Positions 1-7,938 of a stretch of DNA of 10,465 nt are shown one piece after another. This stretch comes from Terana coerulea (taxonomy: Eukaryota > Basidiomycota > Agaricomycetes > Polyporales > Phanerochaetaceae), in contig JAKOGH010000225.1 of assembly GCA_024811115.1 (NCBI GenBank), forward strand, positions 1 to 10,465, given 5' to 3'. The first letter of the stretch is position 1. Each line of letters starts with the position of its first letter. Below the pieces are notes generated by a model. The model made no database searches. It was not told where the DNA came from and worked only from the letters and a program-made list of their open reading frames with translations. A program made the translations under genes and the position numbers.

Positions 1-1447
1 CCCGCGGTCTGCTTGGGCCCGCCCGAGACTCATCGCTTGTCTCGGGTGCTTCCATTGCGGCAAGCTCGGATTCGCTCAGCTCGCGGATGCTCGCTGAGTT
101 GACTTCGACGTTACCGGGGGTGGCATTGTCATTGTCATTGTCCATGGAGTTTAATAACTCCATGAGTCGGTTCTTGAAGGAGGGCTTGCCCTTGCCTTTC
201 GAGTTCGAGTTTTACCGAGCCAGAAGCACCGCTGCTCTGACTCTTATTACCGTAGTTGTTGCTGGAGGACGACAGAGTCGACAAAAACCTTTGCCTTGGT
301 TGGCATTTTTGGGTTGTTGAAACAGTCATTCGTGTTGTGGGTTTTGGCATGCAAGCTTTTACCCTTACCGGAGCAGATCTGGCAGAACTTGCGTTTGCTG
401 GACGTTTCTGCCTGGTTGGTTTCTTTCGCCTTGCCCTTGCCTTTACCCTTGGACTGCTCGTTCGCCCTCTGCTGTGTTCTTATTACCATTGTTGTTGCAA
501 ATACTGAGCTCTTGGAACGATCTGGGTAGAGCTCCTTGTACAGCTGCAACAGCATATCAAGGTACCTTCCATTGCTTGGGTTCGTTACCGCTGATTGTCA
601 AAATGACCATCGACTGACGCATGTCCTGAGGCAGGACTGCTTTGATCTTGTCGATGTGCAGCTTGTCTTGGTACTTCATAATCAGGCCCAGAGTCTTATA
701 CTTCTCCGGCCGTATTGGACAAAAGTCCTTCTGGGCCAGATCCTTGTTGTTCCAGAGCATGTCGAGTTTGTCCTTGGCACCTTGCTTTTCGTCGCGCTGA
801 CCGTAAATCCCTGCATCTCCTGACAAAGTCATTCCATGTGCCGATAGGCTGGTTGTTCCGCAACTTGTCTGTATAGGACTTTATGTATGTTGCAGTGCCA
901 CGGAGACAACCGAGGAGAGGACAATGCGCTGCTTGTCCGTTGCAATCTGCATGTGCTCGCAGTAGAGCATGATGTGGTTCAACCACTCCTTGAGGCCGTT
1001 TTGAGCCATCGAAGGTGGGGGGTTAGGCATTTTGGGATGCGTCCATGGCGAACCTCCATCTGCAGGGATTTTGTCGACTTGGGCTTTATAGGCCTCAATG
1101 GTAGACCTGTAAGCTTCCACAAGCTTTTCCAGAGATTGAATCTTCGTAGCTTGCTCGAGAGCTGTGTTCTCCAGCTCCTCGGTCCGGTGCTGCTGGTCAG
1201 TTGCTTCGTAGGTCGTGTCATGCGCACGGTTGAAGTGCCCTGTTATGTCGGTGACATGTCCTTGCGCAAAGTCCATGCTGATTCGAACAGACTGGGAGAA
1301 AGCATTCTGCACTATGTGGAAAATTGCTGCCAACTGTGCATCGCTAAAGCAAGCAGAGTTGATGTCGACATTATGCAGGAGGGCTGCTACAGGGTCGGCA
1401 AGGACCTCTGTAGTGCGGTCAGGGACAAAGTTGGTGAAAGAAGACAT
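1..1447 (-). pseudogene. Ty3/gypsy-type gag, frameshifted, 5' part of a retrotransposon
   Basis: Gag coats element RNA in virus-like particles. The start is the ATG at 1447 (MSSFTNF...). The first about 180 codons are open and include a Glu/Gln-rich coiled-coil-like stretch (around codons 75-120) and a Pro-rich turn before a Leu/Trp-containing segment. Reading then moves between frames near 915, 835, 560, 260 and 200, giving one plausible Gag split by about five indels. The middle segment (GTWNDF, QRDEKQGAKDKLD, LWNNKDLAQKDF, then LYKELYPDRSKSS) has the capsid-like spacing of fungal gypsy Gags. A basic KGKGKGKAK run precedes a zinc knuckle at 322-384: C-X2-C-X7-H-X3-H-X4-C. The acidic C-terminal part stays open to the left edge and contains a three-unit CATTGT repeat at 124-141 encoding Asp-Asn. 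Protease and RT would lie further left. The frameshifts make it a dead copy unless they are sequencing errors. Confidence 0.8.
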
Positions 1448-1560
1448 TTTCTGCTCTTCATTTTTAGTGCCAATCTTTTTAATAAAACTTCGAACACAAA
1501 TGTTAGTTTGGTTGTTATATGCCAGCCAGTTATTTTTGAGTCAGAAATGCAGAGTTTAAT

Positions 1561-2298
1561 TTAAGCAGCCTTTGGGATGGTTACATCGAGTGCTGCTAGC
1601 TGTGTACAGACTACTGCAAATTTACTGTTTAGGTCCGTAAACGAGACCTTGCCAATACGTTTTAATAAGCCCGCCAGCTCTCTCCACTGTTTATTACCCC
1701 ACTTCTGTCCCAGCAAGTCCAAATTCCCGTAGACGTTCTGGAACTCGTCATACCAACCCCACAGCTTGTTCCGAATCTCCTCAGGCACCCGCACCCTTTC
1801 GGCGTGACCGGTGTCCTGCAACGAGTCCTCTCGCGGAGTTTCTCAAAGACTGGGTCGAAGCGGACTCTTGTCGCTTCAAGCATTGGTTGGAGCTCGTTGG
1901 AGCGCTTAAGCAGCTTGGTTCGTCGAAACCGAAGCTTGGCTGGGGGTGGCTTGGGGACCTGGTACTCCTCGCGAGGTGCGAGTCGTTCGATGAAAGCGGT
2001 GGTGAGGGGGTCGGGAGAGGCGGCAGAGCAGCTTCTTTCGACGCTGCTTCATGAGAGCATAGCTCTCAATGCGCTTCAGCAACGAGTTGGCCTCTGCTTC
2101 TTGGCAAAGCCATTCGCACTCCTCCGGGAAGTGAGGGTACAAACGAGGTAGCTCGTGCTTCGGGTTGTAAACCTTGCGCGGCTTACAAACATTGGCATAT
2201 TTGACTCGAATCTCCTTTGAAGGAGAGATGCGCTCGCGAAGGCCCAAAGGCTCGTTCTTCAGCGTAAGTGGTGAACGCAGAGGGGACTTTAGGCATGG
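1561..2298 (-). pseudogene. Unrecognised ORF between 5' LTR and gag of the retroelement
   Basis: A coding-like stretch of about 245 residues lies upstream of gag on the same strand. Reading is in one frame from 2298 to about 2030 (motifs ERISPSKEIRV, KPRKVYNPKHELPRLYPHFPEE), shifts to a second frame to about 1830 (FIERLAPREEYQVPKPPPAK, LKRSNELQPMLEATRVRFDP), then returns to the first (LWGWYDEFQNVYGNLDLLG, GLLKRIGKVSFTDLNSKF) and ends at TAA 1563-1561. The two shifts compensate and leave coherent, charged, helix-rich protein. A plausible start is the ATG at 2296 just after an intron-like TTATAG, but this needs a further 1-nt shift within the first codons. A 113-nt gap separates its stop from the gag ATG. 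No domain is recognised. It could be an accessory or 5' structural protein of the element, or a captured fragment. Confidence 0.5.
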
Positions 2299-2936
2299 CT
2301 ATAACAATGGTAATCAGTACTGGTCTCTATTTCAGCAGACACGGTACAGAAAATGGTGAAAACGGACAGACTGACCTGTTGAGGTCGTGCGGTCTTGATG
2401 CGTACAATCGGTAGTGTCGACGACGGCCTGGTTTCTCTTACCAGGTCGGGAGGTACCAACTCAATCAAGAGTAGTATGGGGGTCTCTGACGCGGTTTCAG
2501 CCGTGCAGCAAAGGTTTCGAGCCAATATTACATTGACTCTATGCTCACCCAAACTGGTTTGCTGTTAACACCCAAAGGCTCATAGCCGTGACTACCCGAA
2601 GGTAAGTCACACCAGAATGTTGCTCCACGCTATACAGCGCAGCGAGCACCTCTTTACGCCTGAAAATCGGCATGAAGATTAGCATGCTGCCATAATGGCA
2701 GCCCACAGCCTAAGCCATGGTGCTTCTCAATGATACAGAGCATAGTCCCTGACAGTGACTAGCTCATAGCGTTAGTTCTTTGCAGAACAGTGGCATGATC
2801 CCCTAAAACCCAAGTAGCAACGGTGTTCATTTTGACATACTGTGCATAACGATATGTATGCCACACAACACTGCAACAAAGGTCCTGCTCGTTACCTTTG
2901 ATGGCAACAGCAAGCAGCAGAGTAGACTCAATAAAC
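2299..2936 (-). other. Retroelement leader, probably intronic
   Basis: This lies between the end of the minus-strand 5' LTR and the first ATG of the upstream ORF. No recognised tRNA-primer binding site follows the LTR end directly. A strong splice donor sits inside the LTR at 2959, and two acceptor-like sites are visible: GTTAACAG near 2568 and TTGTTATAG ending at 2299, just before the ATG at 2296. A 77-nt GT-AG intron (2375-2299) would also join an open stretch at about 2376-2552 in frame to the downstream ORF, but that stretch has no ATG. It is therefore best treated as leader, possibly removed by splicing. Confidence 0.4.
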
Positions 2937-2953
2937 TATCACAAAACTACAAT

Positions 2954-2962
2954 ACTCACCTG
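2954..2962 (-). promoter_or_regulatory. Splice donor inside the LTR
   Basis: CAG|GTGAGT, a near-consensus 5' splice site, lies 22 nt before the LTR end and is unchanged in the other LTR copy (donor G at 4028, plus strand). A leader intron would start here; the acceptor at 2299 would bring the LTR leader directly to the ATG at 2296. Confidence 0.45.
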
Positions 2963-3074
2963 CTGGGATGACTTAAAAGAGGTGGGGAAAGCAGAGAGAC
3001 TTGAGTAGAGCTAGTAGAGTAGATATGAATCAACAATGTTGTTGAGTTTGAGGGTTTAGACCACAGACCAGCCT

Positions 3075-3087
3075 CCTTATATATATG
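3075..3087 (-). promoter_or_regulatory. TATA box of the 5' LTR
   Basis: On the minus strand the LTR contains ATATATATAAGG, followed by a pyrimidine- and CTC-rich stretch, as expected for the U3/R junction of an LTR promoter. The opposite LTR copy lacks it. Transcription would run leftward into the upstream ORF and gag. Confidence 0.6.
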
Positions 3088-3501
3088 TGTAGAGGGACTC
3101 CAGACACTATCTAAGACCTCCAAATACCATATGCTAACTGATACGGTCAGGATGATGTCTGACTACGGCTCCGAGCATATCGCTGCTCTAACTCCCTTAT
3201 CAGATCTGACCTAGCTATCATGCTAACATCAACACTATTTAGATATCCTAATCGAGCTACTGTACACTACCAGTACACGATGTCATAGTAACCTCATAGT
3301 GAGGTCATAGTCTAGAACGAATCCAGAACTGAGTCCATGATCTTTATGTTTGTATGAGGCATATCCTTGATAACCATGCGTCAGTTGCATGGCCATCTGA
3401 TTAGCATCTTGTAACGCTGTTGTGACGACTGGGTAACATGTTCCGTGACTTGATATTACACTCTAAGCGCTGTAGACTAGTGCTGAGGGAAATTTGTGAC
3501 A

Positions 3502-3554
3502 AGATTACAATACATGCTGCAGACAGGAGAAAGCAAAATGCACAACATCCAAGA
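3502..3554. other. Spacer between inverted LTRs, probable displaced host sequence
   Basis: This is 53 bp of unique sequence. Read on the minus strand it has a pyrimidine tract plus CTGCAG, then an ATG, and ends in AATCT next to the left LTR. AATCT also follows the right LTR at 4051-4055, where the DsbA-like pseudogene continues. Joined through AATCT, the frame reads into Asn-Leu-Ile-Tyr-Leu and then the PWC motif, although an in-frame TAG lies between. It may be the lost 5' end of that gene, now inverted. Confidence 0.4.
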
Positions 3555-4050
3555 TGTCACAAATTTCCCTCAGCGCTAGTCTACAGTGCTTAGAGTGTAA
3601 TATCAAGTCGCGGGACATGTTACCCAGTCGTCACAACAGCGTTACAAGATGCTAATCAGATGGCCATGCAACGGACGGCATGGTTATCAAGGATATGCCT
3701 CATACAAACATAAGATCATGGACTCAGTTCTGGATTCGTTCTAGACTATGACCTCACTATGAGGTTACTATGACATCGGGTGTACAGTAGCTCGATTAGG
3801 ATATCTAAATAGTGTTGATGTTAGCATGATAGCTAGGTCAGATCTGATAAGGAGTTAGAGCAGTGATATGCTCTGGAGCCGTAGTCAGACATCATCTGAC
3901 TGTATCGGTTAGCATATGTGGGAGGTCCAGATAGTGTCTGAGTCTACTGCTGGTCGATTCATATCTACTCTACTAGCTCTACTCAAGTCTCTCTGCTTTC
4001 CCCACCTCTTTTAAGTCATCCCAGCAGGTGAGTATTGTAGTTTTGTGATA
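3555..4050 (+). repeat. Second LTR copy, inverted, without TATA region (496 bp)
   Basis: It runs from TGTCACAAATTTCC to TTTTGTGATA on the plus strand and matches the left LTR apart from scattered transitions, 1-nt indels, a deletion of about 9 nt near 3780, and loss of the TATA box plus a downstream stretch near 3935-3960. The sequence after its end is not the retroelement leader but the DsbA-like pseudogene. It is therefore a 3' LTR, a solo LTR or a recombinant LTR. Its 3' flank is AATCT. Its 5' flank, CAAGA, does not match, so it does not have a simple solo-LTR target duplication. Confidence 0.8.
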
Positions 4051-4817
4051 AATCTCATATACTTGTAGATTGACCCGTGGTGCTACATTGCTCATCATGA
4101 GCTAGTATAAGCCATTAATCTATCCACTGAGCTCTCCATTGAAGTTGTGGTTGAATATTGTCCATACATGCTTTTTCTTTTCTAAGCAACGGCTACCTGG
4201 TACCAGACAGGCATGGTACGAAAAACGCTGGGAAAAGGATAAAGCAAGCCTAATGGAGGGAACAATTGCTCAATGGGGTTAAGAACTTGGCATTGAACTG
4301 TAAGTGATGTAACCTTTTGGCCTTTGAAAGGGCCTGTCTCTCTGAGTAGCACTAATAACCTTTATTTTACAGCAAATAAATAGAGGGTACAATGGCACAG
4401 AACATAAAGGCGCACAGGCTGCTGTGGAAAACAAGGCAGTATGGCGGCATAGGGGCTTAGCATGTAATGCTGACCACGCTGTTTAAGGCCTACTTTGAAG
4501 ACTTGGCTGATATTGGCAACAACAATGTTCTCACGGAAATAGCAGCTGCCACCAGCTTAATACAAAAGGAAGAGGTCAGTTCTTGTTGTCGGGAATGTTC
4601 AGGTGTGATGTTGATGTGTTCAATAACCTGTTCAGTTTCTTGAGTCTACAAAGTGCTTGGATGACGTCAAGCGAATGGTGCACGAGTGCAGGCAGAAAGG
4701 TGTCAGCAGTGTGCCCTTTGTTGTGGTGGATGGTAAATGAGCATTGAGCAGCTGCCAGCCAGTGGGGAGATATACACAAGTATATTGGCCAAAGCTCTCA
4801 GTGTGTTATCTAAATTA
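4051..4817 (+). pseudogene. DsbA/FrnE-family thioredoxin-fold oxidoreductase pseudogene
   Basis: Functional members are soluble thioredoxin-fold proteins with an N-terminal CPWC-type site. Here the N-terminal site reads D-PWC-YI at about 4072-4089, the first Cys being lost, followed by HHELV and, after a stop, IEVVVEY. Later segments fit the family in order: QAWYEKRWEKDKASL (4207-4251), ELGIEL, GT-AG intron 4300-4372, KAHRLLWKTRQYG (about 4406-4445), LFKAYFEDLADIGNNNVLTE (about 4476-4535), intron 4575-4635, then FLES, KGVSSVPFVVVDGK and ALSSCQPVGRY, the typical cis-Pro loop and C-terminus, to a stop at 4815. Disabling changes are the missing start at the LTR edge, TAG near 4066, TAA near 4107, TAA 4280-4282, a frameshift near 4440-4465 and TGA 4738-4740. 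The family is clear from motif order; exact substrate cannot be inferred. Confidence 0.75.
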
Positions 4818-6349
4818 ATGGGTGCCCAGGTGTTCTGAAAACTGGCCGATGGTGAGCTGGCTTTGTAAAGTCCTCCTTGAATGCAATTGATACTAGGGGC
4901 TGCCCTGAATCCAACAGGCCTCTCAACATAGGCATCGTGCATAATGTTCTGATGTTACACAGTGGTGTATGCCACTTAGACTTGTTATTAGCCTACACAT
5001 TTGGAAAAAGCACAAGTGGTACGGAGCACTTAGACTAATCTGAACCACTTGGATCACTGGACTTAACCCTCCGATACAGACCTGCTCCCATTATGGAGCT
5101 GCTCATACTGATAGTACTCTGCACATCAATATTTAGATCAGTCCAGAACTCAGTGGTCTGAAAGGTCCAATAGATACAGACTTGCCCATACACGTATGCT
5201 TTTATTTACAGTTCTCACACACGCAGCCTTGACTTTGTTGAACAAAGATATATTCTGCATGTACTGTCTACTCTACACAGAATGGAATATATACACTACA
5301 GCTCATCTATATAGCACAGGCTCCTGCAAGCTCTCAATGATGCGTGTTCGAATACCTATAACTATGTCAGCACTGCTACACATTGACAACACACAGCATA
5401 GAACTCACCATCTTGCTCGTCACCATCTGGTACAATATGCACACCATTGCCCACCAGCATGTGCACATAAGAGACACCTGAGCAACCCGCAACCGGCAAG
5501 GCAAATACAGAGCACAGCATTTTTGCTGGAGCTCTCACAGTGTATTGACGCCATAGATTGACCTGCAGTGATCGAGTTGCCCATGCTTGCGTCTGTGCCG
5601 TCCATTTTGCATGCCGGTGAGCTATCTACCCCTGTTTCCAACTCCTCCTCCGCTGAGACCTCTGCTTAGCATTGTAGGTACACATTGACATCCCGCCAAG
5701 TGGGACATTGCAGTGTGTGTGCATGAGCGTGATGGATTCAAGGGCAGGTGGGCAAGGGTGACAGTGACAGGATTTGACGGAATGCTATATGTTTTACTGC
5801 TCGGAGTGCATGCTAAAGGGATATCCAAACCGCGAAAGTTACGATGTGTTGACTTACCGCAAGCAAGACCCCTGGCCGGCACTAGTACATGACAGCACAT
5901 AGATCGCTGGCGTCGGGCCACAAGTGAGGATGAGGTATAGGCTGGGTGAGTGGGGAGAGAGATGCTAGCAGATACGTAATCAGACTAGATGCATAAGACT
6001 ATTCAAGCTGCATGCCCAAAACCAGTTCAGTCGTGTAAAGGAAATTATTGGAAGAACTTACCATGGACTAGCCTCCGACCTCAATAACAGCTGTGCTCAC
6101 ATCTGCAATCAAGTGTCAAGTGACTAAAGGCTGTGGGCATAGGTAAGTAATTCACCGGCCTAGGAGAGTCAATGTCGTGGCCAGCAACGTTAAATTCAAA
6201 TGAAAGCGAGGAGGTGGTACTGTAGTGAAAGTGACCAAGGGAGATCAACATTTGTTGAATAGTTGCAATGCCTATTCCTACGATTGCGTGAAGCTTTAGG
6301 GCAGATGCAGAAAAGCCCTGACAGTGCTCAGATGATGCCTATTGCTAGT
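4818..6349. other. About 1.5 kb without a supported gene
   Basis: The open stretches here, up to 121 codons (5196-5561 plus) and 99 codons (5622-5921 minus), are Cys/His/Ser-rich, share no recognisable motif and have no convincing splice partners. A weak direct repeat, GATACAGAC followed by a Y-TG and CCCAT, occurs at about 5073 and 5173. Splice-like sites occur on the minus strand near 5860 and 6060, so an old, decayed gene on that strand is possible but cannot be identified. Confidence 0.5.
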
Positions 6350-6450
6350 ATTTACAGTGCTTTGCATATGAAACCGGAAACACCAGATTTTCTCGCCTTG
6401 TTTGTCCCATACAAATAGAGCCTTATAAGATAAGGAAACAGTCACAGGGC
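6350..6450 (+). repeat. Left arm of 101-bp inverted repeat (gene fragment copy)
   Basis: It matches the reverse complement of 7198-7298 at 95 of 101 positions, and all six differences are transitions. The arm corresponds to the end of exon 1 plus the start of the intron of the minus-strand hypothetical gene. The splice donor GT of the right arm is AT here, so this copy is a dead fragment. It ends exactly where the MITE-like element begins. Confidence 0.85.
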
Positions 6451-6806
6451 TAGTGATAGGCAGGGGTTTGAAACCCTCCGAGGGTTAAGGGTAAGAATGC
6501 AAAGGGTAAGGGTAAAGGTTGGGAAAAGTTAACCCTTGTCTGGCAGGGGTCTGCATGCAAACACCAGACATGTTGCTAGATAGGGCTCTAAGTGTTGTGA
6601 GTGCTTTCTGTATCAATCCAAGCTACTCAAATAGAAGGCTGACATTATAAGTGAATGAAAAAAGCAGTCAAAGCACTATTTTCTGCCCATTTTGGCAAGG
6701 GTTTGAAGGGTATCCTAACCCTTACCCTTATAAAGGGTAAGGGTTTTGGAGGGTAAGGGTAAGGGTTAGCCTTTAAGCATGGAGGGTTTACCCTTGCCAA
6801 TCACTA
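6451..6806. mobile_element. TA-flanked MITE-like element rich in GGGTAA
   Basis: The outer ends are inverted: TAGTGATAGGCAGGGGT at 6451 and, on the other strand, TAGTGATTGGCAAGGGT from 6806 (15 of 17 identical). If the outer TA is a target duplication, this fits a Tc1/mariner-type non-autonomous element of about 350 bp with no coding capacity. The interior has many GGGTAA and AACCCT runs (6481-6540 and 6705-6795) that can fold on each other. The terminal motif GGCA(A/G)GGGT also occurs at 6542 and 6693, so the element may be composite. The transposase family is inferred from the TA only. Confidence 0.6.
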
Positions 6807-6919
6807 TACAAGTGTGTTACTCTTTGTCATTTGGGCTTAGTCCACTTGGACACGTGATGAACACGTTGTAGAGTGTTCTGCTTGCTTGACTGCTTGTTTT
6901 ACAAGCTATGTCACTCTAT

Positions 6920-7359
6920 CTATTTGACAAAATGTGCGAGCACATCATTGTTTAGCATTACAAGCACGGCAGAGATGTAAACAACATCACCGAGCTCGTT
7001 AGGCGCTTTAAGACCAAGGCCATCTACAAGGTCCTGCAACTTCATCAGGAGTTTAGTATAGCTATGAGTCCGCTTCACGCTTCCTGGTGGCCACTTGTAA
7101 ACTGGAGGCACATTGTGTTGCATATTTGACTGTTTTCTGATGTATTACATATATTCCTCGTAATTACTGGCTTGTCACGCTCGCTGCTCACAATGATGCC
7201 CTGTGACTGTTCCCTTACCTTATAAGGCTCTATTTGTACGGAACAAACAAGGTGAGAAAATCTGGTGTTTCCGATTTCATATGCAAAGCACTGTAAATGT
7301 TCACCAGATAATTCTGCTAAACCTGCGCACACTTCCTTGTCTGTACCAACCATTGCCAT
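6920..7359 (-). CDS. Hypothetical two-exon protein, about 116 aa
   Basis: Exon 1 runs from an ATG at 7359 to 7219 and includes VCAGLAELSGEHLQCFAYE and HLVCSVQIEPYK. A donor AAG|GTAAGG opens an 89-nt intron (7218-7130) ending in AAAACAG. Exon 2 (7129-6920) joins in phase 0 and reads SNMQHNVPPVYKWPPGS, then KLLMKLQDLVDGLGLKAPNE and LGDVVYISAVLVMLNNDVLAH to TAG. The exon 2 composition and in-frame splice are protein-like. No family is recognised. The true start may be further upstream, since an acceptor-like TATTCTAG precedes the ATG by a few bases, making exon 1 possibly internal. Part of exon 1 and the donor are duplicated in inverted orientation at 6350-6450, which suggests a repetitive, perhaps transposon-derived, gene. 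Confidence 0.35.
7198..7298 (-). repeat. Right arm of 101-bp inverted repeat
   Basis: This is the reverse complement of 6350-6450 with six transitions. It overlaps exon 1 and the splice donor of the minus-strand hypothetical gene. The four differences inside the exon all change the amino acid (Ile/Thr, His/Arg, Ser/Pro, Val/Ile), which argues against selection having kept both copies. Confidence 0.85.
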
Positions 7360-7938
7360 AGATCTAGAATACAAATGCTCTGCCTCCCTCGGAGATCATC
7401 ACCTCGGCTCCTTTGGTCAGACGCCTGCTTCATTGTGAAAGGCCAACATGCTCGCATGGTAGCTTCAAGACAACTGATACGACAGCACCCCAGTGCTTTT
7501 ACAAACAACCTGAGAACTGCACGGCTGGTCAGCAGGAGAATAGAGTGCTTGAGGAGTGTCAATAGCGCAAATGTGTGAAGGAGAGCTTTCACCAAAGGTG
7601 TGTGTCTACAACTATTACCATACAGTCTTTGCTCACACTTGGCAGGGTGTGGGTGGTGACATGTGTGCTTATTGCTTGCTTAGGTTGGTATCATTCAGTA
7701 TCCTCTCCTGCTGTCTTGTATATGCATGAAGAGATAACATTGGTGCACTAGCTCGGCTGCTCTAATTGAGCTGTGCTGCGCCAGGTGGCTCCGAGCTGTA
7801 TGCTGTCGCTGTTGGAGAGGAGCATATACCTCATGTTATTGAGAGGGTTAGAAGGCTTGCTCACAATTTTACAGCTCAAATTGTCAGATATTTACCATGT
7901 ATGTAGATAGGTACAACATAATTATAAAAGTGGATACA
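7360..7938. other. About 580 bp without a supported gene
   Basis: Short open frames on both strands overlap each other and carry no known motif. A coding-like fragment on the plus strand (7766-7906) includes ELYAVAVGEEHIPHVIERV and RRLAHNFTAQIV before a TAG. It has no start, no partner exons and no recognised family, so it could be an exon of a decayed gene. Confidence 0.4.

Larger units (their letters stand above)
2937..3501 (-). repeat. 5' LTR of the minus-strand retrotransposon (565 bp)
   Basis: In element orientation it begins TGTCACAAATTTCC at 3501 and ends TTTTGTGATA at 2937, with imperfect terminal inverted repeats TGTCAC/GTGATA (TG...TA rather than the usual TG...CA). It carries a TATA box and a downstream splice donor. 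Its position just 5' of the leader, upstream ORF and gag on the same strand identifies it as the 5' LTR. Its 5' flank in element orientation is AATCT. Confidence 0.8.
2937..4050. repeat. Large inverted repeat: two head-to-head LTR copies
   Basis: The arms at 2937-3501 and 3555-4050 are reverse complements over almost their whole length. Several short indels and two larger deletions separate them, and most base differences are transitions. Only 53 bp lie between the arms, so the unit could extrude as a cruciform or fold as a long RNA hairpin if read through. Each arm is described separately. Confidence 0.9.

Noticed and set aside
87..1564. Plus-strand open frames over the gag region, up to 225 codons
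   Set aside because: They are antisense shadows: the minus strand carries recognisable Gag segments and the zinc knuckle, while the plus frames show no motif.
2289..2552. Open minus frame as an independent gene or first exon
   Set aside because: It has no ATG; although a 77-nt intron would join it in frame to the next ORF, the acceptor just before the ATG at 2296 explains the site equally well as leader splicing.
3555..4050. Simple solo LTR
   Set aside because: The two immediate flanks (CAAGA and AATCT) do not match as a target duplication; AATCT instead matches the flank of the opposite LTR.
5196..5561. 121-codon plus-strand ORF as a gene
   Set aside because: Its composition is low in typical protein patterning, no motif or splice context is present, and an ORF of this length can occur by chance in 10 kb.
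6481..6795. Interstitial telomere array
   Set aside because: The unit is GGGTAA in irregular, inverted runs inside a TIR-bounded element, not a tandem TTAGGG array.
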